In this document: piece by piece, positions 18,821 to 26,128 of the stretch
Layout: every line of letters begins with the position of its first letter
Numbering within the stretch: the first letter of the stretch is position 1
Program-made: the position numbers and the translations under genes
Assembly: GCA_937995985.1 (NCBI GenBank)
Contig: CALKIR010000026.1
Span: forward strand, 1 to 64,000
Length of the DNA: 64,000 bases
DNA from: an uncultured Alcaligenaceae bacterium
GTDB lineage: Bacteria > Pseudomonadota > Gammaproteobacteria > Burkholderiales > Burkholderiaceae_B
Direction: 5' to 3'
The notes under the pieces: model-generated
Databases searched by the model: none
What the model was told of the DNA's origin: nothing
Seen by the model: only the letters and a program-made list of their open reading frames with translations

Positions 18821-19480
18821 ATGGGCTTGTTGCAATATAAAACTCGCTTTTTAGTCGCGGTTACCGCAGTCGCTTTGGTCACTGGCTGTGCGACTGGTGA
18901 AATGGGGCGTGGAGAGCATACCGCAATTGGTGCTGGTGCCGGTGCAGCAGTTGGTGCCGGGTTGGGGGCCTTGATTGGGGATAGCAGCAAAGCTACCTGG
19001 ATTGGCGCAGGTATTGGCGCTTTGGCAGGTGGGGTAGCTGGTTATAACTGGTCAAATATTAAAAAAGATGTAGAGCAGTCAGGTGCTTCTGAGCTAGGGG
19101 TGAGCGTTACAGAAATGCCCGATGGCTCATTACGGGTTAATTTACCCAGTCATGTGTCATTTGCAGTGGGTCAAGCAAACCTAAGCCCACAGCTGTATCC
19201 TGTTTTAGATAGTGTGGCGCGGGCCATGCAGCAGCATCCTGATCTGCGCGCTATTGCTTTAGGGTATACCGATAGCACGGGCAGTGCCCAGGTCAATGAG
19301 CGTTTGTCACAACAACGAGCAGAAGCAGTGACACGTTATCTGAATCAGCACGGGGTGGCTAGTGGCCGTTTAATTGCTCAGGGTCGAGGGCCGAGCGATC
19401 CAATTGGTAATAATGCGACCGAGGAGGGACGGGCTCAAAACAGACGAGTCGAGTTGTACTTGTATATGCCGCAAAAATAA
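18821..19480 (+). CDS. OmpA-family lipoprotein with glycine-zipper segment
   Basis: 219 residues. A lipoprotein signal peptide ends at LVTGC (Cys23); two glycine-rich hydrophobic stretches follow (AIGAGAGAAVGAGLGALIG and GAGIGALAGGVAGY), of the glycine-zipper type, then an OmpA-like peptidoglycan-binding domain at about 105-215 with the conserved GYTDSTGS, LSQQRAEAV and NRRVELYL elements. Likely an outer-membrane lipoprotein that tethers to murein (YiaD-like). AGGGAG lies about 8 nt before the ATG. A 277-bp gap with a long inverted repeat precedes it, and a hairpin follows it. Confidence 0.9.
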   Translation: MGLLQYKTRFLVAVTAVALVTGCATGEMGRGEHTAIGAGAGAAVGAGLGALIGDSSKATWIGAGIGALAGGVAGYNWSNIKKDVEQSGASELGVSVTEMPDGSLRVNLPSHVSFAVGQANLSPQLYPVLDSVARAMQQHPDLRAIALGYTDSTGSAQVNERLSQQRAEAVTRYLNQHGVASGRLIAQGRGPSDPIGNNATEEGRAQNRRVELYLYMPQK

Positions 19481-19489
19481 GAGCACAGC

Positions 19490-19519
19490 CATGCCGCAGT
19501 TCGTACATACTGCGGCATG
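19490..19519. terminator. Hairpin between convergent lipoprotein and XRE genes
   Basis: Perfect 11-bp stem CATGCCGCAGT / ACTGCGGCATG with an 8-nt loop. It sits 10 nt after the lipoprotein stop and 26 nt past the regulator stop on the other strand. Neither side has a proper T run, so termination may be bidirectional but weak, or the hairpin may protect the 3' ends. Confidence 0.55.
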
Positions 19520-19544
19520 AGTGCAGCAGGATAGGGATGTAGTT

Positions 19545-19952
19545 TTATTCTATTTTGTTGTTTTTAAGTGCCAAAAGCAGTCCATTAAGCGTGGCTTCCA
19601 CGATGGCCTTATCACGCTCGCTGAGATTATTAATGTCTTCTGCCGAGAATGATTTAAATGGCCAGTGGGACGCGTCTGATGCAGTGGGTTCAGCAAGCTG
19701 AGGATAGGTAGGGGGAGTTTTGGGACCACGTCCTTCAGCCAGCCACAGAGGGGAAACATCAAGGGCTCGGGCTAGATTCAGCACTTCAATGGCGAGCGCC
19801 CGCGTGCCATTTTCGTAATTAGAAATAGCACTTTGTGACAGCCGACACATCATGGCTAGTTGCTTTTGCGACAAGCCGCGTCGTTGGCGTAGCTCTTTGA
19901 GACGTTTTGGAAATTCATGTGGCACATCTCTAATTAAACGACGCAATCGCAT
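19545..19952 (-). CDS. XRE-family helix-turn-helix regulator
   Basis: 135 residues. A Cro/C1-type HTH occupies about 17-70 (LKELRQRRGLSQKQLAMMCRLSQSAISNYENGTRALAIEVL), with the recognition helix SQSAISNYENG. The rest is hydrophilic and Pro-rich, with an acidic helix at the end, and has no S24 peptidase or sensor domain. No ribosome site is visible before the ATG (CCAACGTC precedes it), so the transcript could be leaderless. The perfect dyad at 19960-19977 lies 8 nt upstream, a likely autoregulatory operator. Divergent from the pseudo-receiver regulator, 79 nt apart. Confidence 0.88.
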   Translation of the reverse strand: MRLRRLIRDVPHEFPKRLKELRQRRGLSQKQLAMMCRLSQSAISNYENGTRALAIEVLNLARALDVSPLWLAEGRGPKTPPTYPQLAEPTASDASHWPFKSFSAEDINNLSERDKAIVEATLNGLLLALKNNKIE

Positions 19953-19959
19953 GACGTTG

Positions 19960-19977
19960 GTGATAAATTATTATCAC
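19960..19977. promoter_or_regulatory. Perfect 18-bp dyad, probable operator of the XRE/regulator pair
   Basis: GTGATAA-ATTA-TTATCAC, 7-bp arms around a 4-nt centre, is alone in the 79-bp space between two divergent regulator genes. Size and symmetry are those of sites bound by dimers of C1/Cro-like HTH proteins. It would overlap the expected -10 region of the XRE gene. Confidence 0.55.
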
Positions 19978-20031
19978 AAGCGTAATATTTGGGCTGCTTT
20001 TTCTTAATTTTATGTTGAGGAAAGACGGATA

Positions 20032-20814
20032 ATGTTGACAAAAATGAGTCCTTTGCTCTACTGGTACACCTTTCCCGAGGCACAGATTGGGGAGCCCTCC
20101 GCCAGCCAGCGTGTACAGGCGTTAGAAAATAGTGGGGTTCAGGCCTCGGTCTTGCATGATTTAATGGCTGTATACAGTTTGGCAGGTAATCAGCAGGAAC
20201 AGACCCACCGTACCATTTTTGTTTTGCAAGGGATGCCGCATCAATTGTTTGCTGCGGTTTCTCGTTTACGTGCAATGAATCAAAATGTTGGCATCATTGT
20301 GTTAAGCCCTAATTTAGATGAGCAGTTCATTGTGCAGATCTTGCATACGGGAGTGGATGGGTATGCATTGAGCCATGTTTCAGATAGCTTTATTTTGGCT
20401 CTTGTGAATAATGTGTGGCGGCGCCTTTCACGTTCTGTTCACTTGGAGGATCACAGCAGTGCTCCGTGGACTTTGACTGCACGCGGATGGGTGTTGATGA
20501 GTCCTAAGGGGTTGCGTTTAGATTTAACTACTACCGAACGGCAGTTATTAATTGCTATTTTTACTCAACCTGGACGGCGTGCAGCACATCAGACCCTCTT
20601 AAAAGCATTGGATGAAACCAATTCTCGGCGGTCTGGGCAGAATCGCCTTGGGGTGATTATTAGTCGTTTGAAAAAGAAGGCTGAATCCAAAAATATAGAA
20701 ATTCCATTGCGTTCCATACATCGTTGGGGGTATATGTTTACGGATGAAGTGCATATTGATGATGAGAGCATTCTCGAGGATTATAATGTGCAGCCTAATA
20801 CAGAAAACGAGTAA
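20032..20814 (+). CDS. OmpR/PhoB-type winged-helix regulator with degenerate receiver
   Basis: 260 residues. The C-terminal part (about 145-250) is a trans_reg_C winged helix: LTTTERQLLIAIFTQPGRRAAHQTLLKAL and the wing IPLRSIHRWGYMF. The N-terminal 130 residues follow a receiver-like alternation of strands and helices (TIFVLQG, VGIIVLS, GVDGYALSH), but the phosphoacceptor Asp is missing (VLQGMP where LLDxxLP is usual) and the switch Lys is replaced by Ser-His. No histidine kinase is adjacent. AGGA lies about 9-10 nt before the ATG. It is divergent from the XRE gene, with which it shares an upstream dyad. Targets unknown. Confidence 0.85.
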   Translation: MLTKMSPLLYWYTFPEAQIGEPSASQRVQALENSGVQASVLHDLMAVYSLAGNQQEQTHRTIFVLQGMPHQLFAAVSRLRAMNQNVGIIVLSPNLDEQFIVQILHTGVDGYALSHVSDSFILALVNNVWRRLSRSVHLEDHSSAPWTLTARGWVLMSPKGLRLDLTTTERQLLIAIFTQPGRRAAHQTLLKALDETNSRRSGQNRLGVIISRLKKKAESKNIEIPLRSIHRWGYMFTDEVHIDDESILEDYNVQPNTENE

Positions 20815-20932
20815 CTAGACTGAACGGTATGATCTGCTAGAGAATGGGGGGAGCGGAAGGGAGGGGGTGGCCCTCCCTCGGGTATGGTCTTGCAGTCGGC
20901 AATGAGCCCTACCAAAGATGTGTATCGGTTGG

Positions 20933-22084
20933 TTAGGGTAGCTCATTATGGCGACGCTCAAAGACCATATTGTCTCGGTGCATCAATTCTGCTGCGGGCA
21001 TGGTGCCCAAAATTTGTGCAATCTTGGCGCTGGGCTGACCCATGATGCGGCGGGTATCGGTGCTTGAGTAGTTAATGAGTCCACGGCCGTATTCCACTCC
21101 GTGTTGGTCCACACAAGCGACAACATCGCCGCGTTCAAATTCGCCCTCTACGTGCGTAACGCCAATGGGAAGCAGGCTCTTATGTCCTTTGGTAAGGGCG
21201 TCTATGGCTCCTTGGTCTAAGGTAACGCGGCCCCGCACGCGCAGGTGGTCAACCAACCAGCGTTCTCGAGCTGAGCGTACAGGGAGGCGAGCCTGTAGTT
21301 CGGTACCAATTAGCTCGCCTGCGGCCAATCGAGTCAGTACGTCAGGGGTGCTGCCTGAGGCAATAACGGTGTGCCCACCACTGTTGGCCGCTCGTTTGGC
21401 TGCTAATACCTTGGTGAGCATACCTCCTGTCCCAATGGCACTGCCCGCACCGCCGGCCATCTGCTCTAGGCGTGGATCACCGGCCTGGGCGTGTTGAATG
21501 AGTTGGGCGTTGGGGTGGGTGCGTGGATCGGCGTCGTAGAGTCCTTGTTGATCAGTCAGGATAATTAGGACTTCTGCCTCGATTAGATTGGTGACCAGAG
21601 CGCCTAAGGTGTCATTATCACCAAAAGCAATTTCATCGGTGACTACCGTATCATTTTCATTCACTATAGGAACCACCCCAAGTTGTAATAAAGTAAATAG
21701 GGTGCTGCGGGCATTGAGGTAGCGCCGTCGGTCGGTGAGATCTTCGTGGGTAAGTAAAATCTGTGCGGTACGAATGCCATGTTGAGAAAAGGCCTGTTCG
21801 TAGGCTTGTACCAGTCCCATTTGGCCCACGGCTGCGGCTGCTTGCAGCTCATTCATGGCCGAGGGGCGACGCGTCCATCCTAGCCGGCTAATGCCTTCAG
21901 CAATGGCACCACTGGATACCAGAACGATTTGCTTATTTTGGCGGTGCAGTTGGGCAATTTGGCTGCTCCAACGGTTGACTGCTTCATGGTCCACGCCTTG
22001 TCCTTGGTTGGTCACCAAAGAGGAGCCGACTTTGACGACAAGGCGCGTGGCCTGTTGTACCACTGAATGATGATGTGTGGACAT
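20933..22084 (-). CDS. proB: Glutamate 5-kinase
   Basis: First step of proline synthesis, feedback-inhibited by proline. 383 residues: amino-acid-kinase fold with VVKVGSSLVT at the start, VSSGAIAEG, NENDTV and the GTGGMLTKV segment, then a C-terminal PUA domain at about 285-360. proA is not in the window. It follows obgE by 44 nt. Confidence 0.95.
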   Translation of the reverse strand: MSTHHHSVVQQATRLVVKVGSSLVTNQGQGVDHEAVNRWSSQIAQLHRQNKQIVLVSSGAIAEGISRLGWTRRPSAMNELQAAAAVGQMGLVQAYEQAFSQHGIRTAQILLTHEDLTDRRRYLNARSTLFTLLQLGVVPIVNENDTVVTDEIAFGDNDTLGALVTNLIEAEVLIILTDQQGLYDADPRTHPNAQLIQHAQAGDPRLEQMAGGAGSAIGTGGMLTKVLAAKRAANSGGHTVIASGSTPDVLTRLAAGELIGTELQARLPVRSARERWLVDHLRVRGRVTLDQGAIDALTKGHKSLLPIGVTHVEGEFERGDVVACVDQHGVEYGRGLINYSSTDTRRIMGQPSAKIAQILGTMPAAELMHRDNMVFERRHNELP

Positions 22085-22128
22085 ATGCTGCGATTATAAA
22101 GTGATTAAGAGTGAAATAAATAATCTAT

Positions 22129-23247
22129 TTATGCATCGGTATCAGGGTCGACATTGTGCCGCGAGGGGTTAAAACGAGGATCCTTTTGATCGATTTCATC
22201 AGCTGCTGAGGGATGGACACCGCGTTGTTGATCCAGCCATTTTTGTATGTCGTACATGAGTTGTTGAGTGCCTTGGCCAGTCAATGCGGAAATGCCATAA
22301 ATAGGGGCGTGCCAATCTAAGGCCTCACGAATGGCTTCTTGAAGGGCTGCGGCATCAGGAACCATATCTATTTTATTAAGTACCAGCCAGCGAGGTTTGT
22401 GATAGAGTTGCGGGTTGTAGTTACGCAATTCTTGTTCAATATCGCGTATATCCTGCACATTTTTTTTGACGGGATCAAGCGCTTCATCGTAGCCTTCAAA
22501 GGTGCTCACATCGACAATGTGTAAAAGCAGATTGGTGCGTGATAAATGACGTAAGAACTGATGCCCTAAGCCTACTCCGTCAGCTGCGCCGAGGATTAAG
22601 CCCGGTAAGTCAGCCAGTACAAAACTATGTGCTGGTGAGGTCCGTACCACTCCTAAATGAGGCTGTAGGGTAGTAAATGGGTAGTCTGCAATGCGTGGGC
22701 GGGCATTTGAAACCTTGTTGATGAGGGTGGATTTACCCGCATTAGGCAAGCCTAATAAACCAACATCAGCCAAGACTTTAAGCTCAAGGCGTAGTTTGCG
22801 GTGTTCTCCCTTTTCACCCACAGTGAATTGGCGTGGGGTGCGATTTGTGCTGCTTTTAAAGTTTAGGTTACCTAGGCCGCCGGCTCCTCCTTTAGCAAGG
22901 GTAACCTGTTGGCCATCTTCGGTAAGATCAAAGAGTAGTTCGCCTGTTTCTAGATCATAAATACTGGTTCCAACAGGCATGCGCAACACAATATCAGCGC
23001 CAGAGGCGCCAAATTGATCGCGACCACGACCGTGCTCTCCATTGGGTGCACGGTGAATGCGTGCATAACGAAAATCCATGAGGGTATTAATATTTCTATC
23101 CGCTACAGCATAGATGCTGCCGCCCCGGCCGCCATCACCGCCGTCCGGCCCTCCCTTGGGGATAAAGCGCTCGCGCCTAAAACTGGCTACCCCGTTGCCG
23201 CCGCTACCGGCGATTACTTCAATGGTGGTTTCATCAACAAATTTCAT
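22129..23247 (-). CDS. obgE: Ribosome-associated GTPase Obg/CgtA
   Basis: Essential GTPase acting in 50S assembly and the stringent response. From the ATG at 23247 (MKFVDETTIEVIAG) it has 372 residues: glycine-rich OBG fold 1-155, then a G domain with P-loop GLPNAGKST at 166-174, DLPG at 213-216, and NKID. After DLPG the text reads LILGA, where the family usually has LIEGA, so Leu219 replaces a switch-II Glu. The C-terminal tail is short and charged. It follows rpmA but beyond a strong terminator, so it needs its own promoter or readthrough. Confidence 0.95.
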   Translation of the reverse strand: MKFVDETTIEVIAGSGGNGVASFRRERFIPKGGPDGGDGGRGGSIYAVADRNINTLMDFRYARIHRAPNGEHGRGRDQFGASGADIVLRMPVGTSIYDLETGELLFDLTEDGQQVTLAKGGAGGLGNLNFKSSTNRTPRQFTVGEKGEHRKLRLELKVLADVGLLGLPNAGKSTLINKVSNARPRIADYPFTTLQPHLGVVRTSPAHSFVLADLPGLILGAADGVGLGHQFLRHLSRTNLLLHIVDVSTFEGYDEALDPVKKNVQDIRDIEQELRNYNPQLYHKPRWLVLNKIDMVPDAAALQEAIREALDWHAPIYGISALTGQGTQQLMYDIQKWLDQQRGVHPSAADEIDQKDPRFNPSRHNVDPDTDA

Positions 23248-23271
23248 GGTGTTTTCCGCAACCAAAAGGTA

Positions 23272-23304
23272 AATGAGGAATCCTGCAATGAGGAGCCCTC
23301 ATTG
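23272..23304. promoter_or_regulatory. Triple AATGAGG repeat upstream of obgE
   Basis: AATGAGGA occurs at 23272 and again at 23287 (15-bp spacing), and the second copy forms a perfect dyad CAATGAGG-AGC-CCTCATTG (23286-23304). It lies 25-57 nt upstream of the obgE start, between it and the rpmA terminator, where a promoter/operator or leader hairpin would sit. Confidence 0.4.
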
Positions 23305-23305
23305 T

Positions 23306-23340
23306 AAAACAAAAAGCCCTGCCTGATGCGGCAGGGCTTT
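23306..23340 (-). terminator. Intrinsic terminator of rplU-rpmA
   Basis: Perfect 11-bp stem AAAGCCCTGCC / GGCAGGGCTTT with a 6-nt loop, followed on the minus strand by TTTTTGTTTT. A textbook rho-independent terminator 24 nt after the rpmA stop. Confidence 0.9.
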
Positions 23341-23363
23341 GACATCCAACTGAATGGGATAGC

Positions 23364-23624
23364 CTATTCGGATGCGATGACCGATACGGTGCGCTTGTTT
23401 TGAGGACCGCTGATGCTAAATTTGACGTGTCCATCAACAAGGGCATAAAGGGTATGATCTTTGCCCAAGCCAACATTGGTGCCAGGGTGAAATTTGGTCC
23501 CGCGCTGACGCACAATAATTGCGCCGGCAGAAATGCTTTGACCACCAAAGACCTTGACACCCAAGCGTTTCGCCTGTGAATCGCGTCCGTTTCGCGTAGA
23601 GCCGCCGCCTTTCTTTTGTGCCAT
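23364..23624 (-). CDS. rpmA: 50S ribosomal protein L27
   Basis: 86 residues beginning MAQKKGGGSTRNGRDSQAKRLG, the unprocessed Gram-negative form of L27, whose N-terminus reaches the peptidyl-transferase centre. It follows rplU by 45 nt and ends at a strong terminator. Confidence 0.97.
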   Translation of the reverse strand: MAQKKGGGSTRNGRDSQAKRLGVKVFGGQSISAGAIIVRQRGTKFHPGTNVGLGKDHTLYALVDGHVKFSISGPQNKRTVSVIASE

Positions 23625-23669
23625 GAGAGAGCTCCTATTTAATCAGAACACATTAAAGGGCCAATTTAT

Positions 23670-23981
23670 TTAGGCCTCGACCGCGTCGATACGCAGCTCT
23701 GTGTAATTTTGGCGATGTCCTTGAGTGCGACGATAGCCTTTACGACGACGCATCTTGAATACTTTGATCTTTTTGTGCCGACCTTGTGCAAGAACGGTCG
23801 CCTTGACTACTGCACCCGAAACATAAGGGTTACCAATTTTAATGGTATCGCCTTCGCCAACGGATAGCACATGGTCTAGCGTGATCTCTTGCCCAATGTC
23901 TGCAGGTATCTGTTCTACTTTCAATTTCTGGCCGGGGCTAACGCGATACTGCTTACCCCCAGTTTTTATGACCGCATACAT
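23670..23981 (-). CDS. rplU: 50S ribosomal protein L21
   Basis: 103 residues, starting MYAVIKTGGKQYRV, with the basic KMRRRKGYRRTQGHRQ segment that binds 23S rRNA. AAGGA precedes the ATG. First gene of rplU-rpmA, with a candidate promoter about 60-90 nt upstream. Confidence 0.97.
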   Translation of the reverse strand: MYAVIKTGGKQYRVSPGQKLKVEQIPADIGQEITLDHVLSVGEGDTIKIGNPYVSGAVVKATVLAQGRHKKIKVFKMRRRKGYRRTQGHRQNYTELRIDAVEA

Positions 23982-24039
23982 GGGTTGATTCCTTAAAAAA
24001 ACTATAACTTAAGTCTAAAAGCAAACTAATAAACGCACT

Positions 24040-24069
24040 ATTCTAACCCGTAACGCGCATAATTAGCAA
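24040..24069 (-). promoter_or_regulatory. Candidate sigma-70 promoter for rplU-rpmA
   Basis: On the minus strand: TTGCTA (24064-24069), an 18-bp spacer, TAGAAT (24040-24045). It would start transcription near 24033, giving a leader of about 50 nt before rplU. It lies just past the argJ stop. Confidence 0.5.
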
Positions 24070-24078
24070 GATAGGCGC

Positions 24079-25305
24079 TCAGGAGCGATAATCTGCATTA
24101 ATGCTGACGTAATCGTGCGACATATCACAGGTATAAACGGTTTCGCTATGCTCGCCACGAGCTAAGGCCACACGGATGGTGATTTCGCTCTCTTGCATGA
24201 CTCGTTTTCCTTCGGCCTCTATATAGCCGGGATGACGTCCTCCCTCAGTAGCAACTAGTACATCACCAAGCCAGAGTTTGATTTTGCTGACATCTAGGTC
24301 GTTAATGCCGGCATAGCCAATAGCACATAAGATGCGACCCAGGTTGGGATCGGAGGCATAAAAGGCTGTTTTGATTAAAGGGGAATGAGCAATAGCATAG
24401 GCAACCTGCAGGGCTTCTTGGCTGTCTTTGGCTTGTTCGACTTGGACAGTAATAAATTTGGTAGCTCCCTCGCCATCTCGAACAATTTTTTGGGCTAAGT
24501 CTAGTGCGGCCTTCTTTAAGGCGGCATAAACCTGGGCATAATAGGGACTGGCTACGGACTCAATATGCAGTCCTGATTGTCCTGTGGCCACGAGGATAAA
24601 GGAGTCGTTAGTAGAGGTGTCTCCATCTACTGTAATGCGGTTAAAGCTTTGGTTGGCGATAGAGCGAGTCATCTCGCGAAGTAATTTGGGGTGAATGCTG
24701 ATATCAGTACATAAAAAGCCCAGCATGGTTGCCATATTAGGGCGAATCATGCCCGCGCCTTTACTAATGCCAGTAATTGTGCACACATGTCCGTTGAGCT
24801 CGAATTGAGTGGAGTAGATTTTGGGCTGTGTGTCAGTGGTCATAATGCTATGAGCAGCCTCAAACCAATTGTTCTCTTGGAGATCCTCTACTGCGTGGGG
24901 CAGAGCGCCTAGAATGTTCGCCATAGGCAGCGGTTCTAAAATGACTCCTGTAGAAAAGGGCAGTACCTGCGTGGGGCGCAAGGACATTAATTGAGCTAAT
25001 TCTGTACAGGTTGTACGGGCGTCATTGAGACCAGGCTCGCCAGTGCCGGCATTTGCATTACCTGTGTTGATAACTAGGGCCCGAATATCTTGTTCGGTGC
25101 GCAGATGTTGCGCACAAATTTGCACGGGGGCAGCCCGAAAGCGGTTGGTAGTCAATACGCCCGCAACAGCGCTATTAGGGGCGAGGCGGAAAACAGTGAT
25201 GTCGCGGTGCCCTGCTTTGCGAATGCCTGCTGAGGCAATGCCTATTTCTACCCCTTTAACTGGGTGGATATCTTTTTTATCTGGAATAATCAGATTGACT
25301 GCCAT
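24079..25305 (-). CDS. argJ: Bifunctional ornithine acetyltransferase / N-acetylglutamate synthase
   Basis: Recycles the acetyl group in arginine synthesis. 408 residues, with the self-cleavage site in KGAGMIRPNMATMLGF: Thr193 would become the N-terminal nucleophile of the beta chain. Oxyanion-hole residues are in PFSTGVI. Whether it also accepts acetyl-CoA cannot be told from sequence. argC is also in this window at 53.4 kb, so arg genes are scattered. Confidence 0.95.
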   Translation of the reverse strand: MAVNLIIPDKKDIHPVKGVEIGIASAGIRKAGHRDITVFRLAPNSAVAGVLTTNRFRAAPVQICAQHLRTEQDIRALVINTGNANAGTGEPGLNDARTTCTELAQLMSLRPTQVLPFSTGVILEPLPMANILGALPHAVEDLQENNWFEAAHSIMTTDTQPKIYSTQFELNGHVCTITGISKGAGMIRPNMATMLGFLCTDISIHPKLLREMTRSIANQSFNRITVDGDTSTNDSFILVATGQSGLHIESVASPYYAQVYAALKKAALDLAQKIVRDGEGATKFITVQVEQAKDSQEALQVAYAIAHSPLIKTAFYASDPNLGRILCAIGYAGINDLDVSKIKLWLGDVLVATEGGRHPGYIEAEGKRVMQESEITIRVALARGEHSETVYTCDMSHDYVSINADYRS

Positions 25306-25440
25306 AGCACACCTATGAAAATCTATAAATCAAGAAAAGACTTAGCAGCGTGGAATACCTGCCCTTTAAGTCTCTATCATACCGTGAACCGCTCATTGGT
25401 GCGATGCTTTGGCAGTCGTTCGTACATCACAGGGTTGTGT

Positions 25441-25962
25441 CTAGGTGCGCTGGCTGCTTGCAAGGTGAGCCAGTGTTTTTAGCTGACCAAGCCCAGTTAA
25501 TAAGTGCTCTTGGTTCGTTTGGGACAGGGGAGAGAAAAATCTGTCCACACTTTCTTGGTATACACGTGCAATGGCCTCATAGTGTGCTTTGCCTTTTGTA
25601 GTTAGAACGAGCACAGAGCTGCGGCGATCATGAGGCAGTTGTTGGCGCCGCACATATCCTTCTTTTTCCAGTTGATCGGTAATGCCAGTAATATTGCCAT
25701 TGGTAACGAGCATATGACGAGACAGTTCGGTCATTTTCATCCCTTCGGGACGGCTAGCCAATTGGGCCATGAGCTCAAAACGAGGCAAGGTGGTATTGAA
25801 TTCGCGTCGCAAACTGCTTCGCAATTCATTTTCTATTAATGTGGCACAGCTAAGCAGGCGGAGCCAGAGTCTGAGCGCCGATTGTTCATCTTGAGGCAGA
25901 CGACTTTCTAGGTCAGGCGCATCAGTTAAAAAGGTGTTGCTTGGAATATCGTGTATTTTCAT
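25441..25962 (-). CDS. MarR-family transcriptional regulator
   Basis: About 173 residues with a winged HTH at about 60-130: MTELSRHMLVTNGNITGITDQLEKEGYVRR and the wing DRRSSVLVLTTKGKAH. The start at 25962 is preferred because AAAGG lies 8 nt upstream; an ATG at 25983 adds 7 residues. It stands alone between argJ and hemL, so neither ligand nor targets are suggested by context. Confidence 0.88.
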   Translation of the reverse strand: MKIHDIPSNTFLTDAPDLESRLPQDEQSALRLWLRLLSCATLIENELRSSLRREFNTTLPRFELMAQLASRPEGMKMTELSRHMLVTNGNITGITDQLEKEGYVRRQQLPHDRRSSVLVLTTKGKAHYEAIARVYQESVDRFFSPLSQTNQEHLLTGLGQLKTLAHLASSQRT

Positions 25963-26068
25963 TGCGTGACCTTTGAATGACATATTTTGATGAGCCCATT
26001 CTAGCGAGGAGTCTCAAGAGGATGGTTGCGAATGATCAAAAGGTTGGGGATTCAATAGTACAGGTATT

Positions 26069-26105
26069 AAAAAAGCCCAGAGCACCTTGGGTAGGTGCTC
26101 TGGGC
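26069..26105 (-). terminator. Intrinsic terminator of thiD-thiE-hemL
   Basis: Perfect 12-bp stem GCCCAGAGCACC / GGTGCTCTGGGC with a 7-nt loop, followed on the minus strand by six T. It begins 23 nt after the hemL stop. Confidence 0.92.
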
Positions 26106-26128
26106 AATGTTATCAGGATGAGCCTGTG

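Noticed and set aside
20859..20877. GGGAGGG / CCCTCCC hairpin between the pseudo-receiver gene and proB
   Set aside because: Short G-rich stem with no T run on either side; weak as a terminator call.
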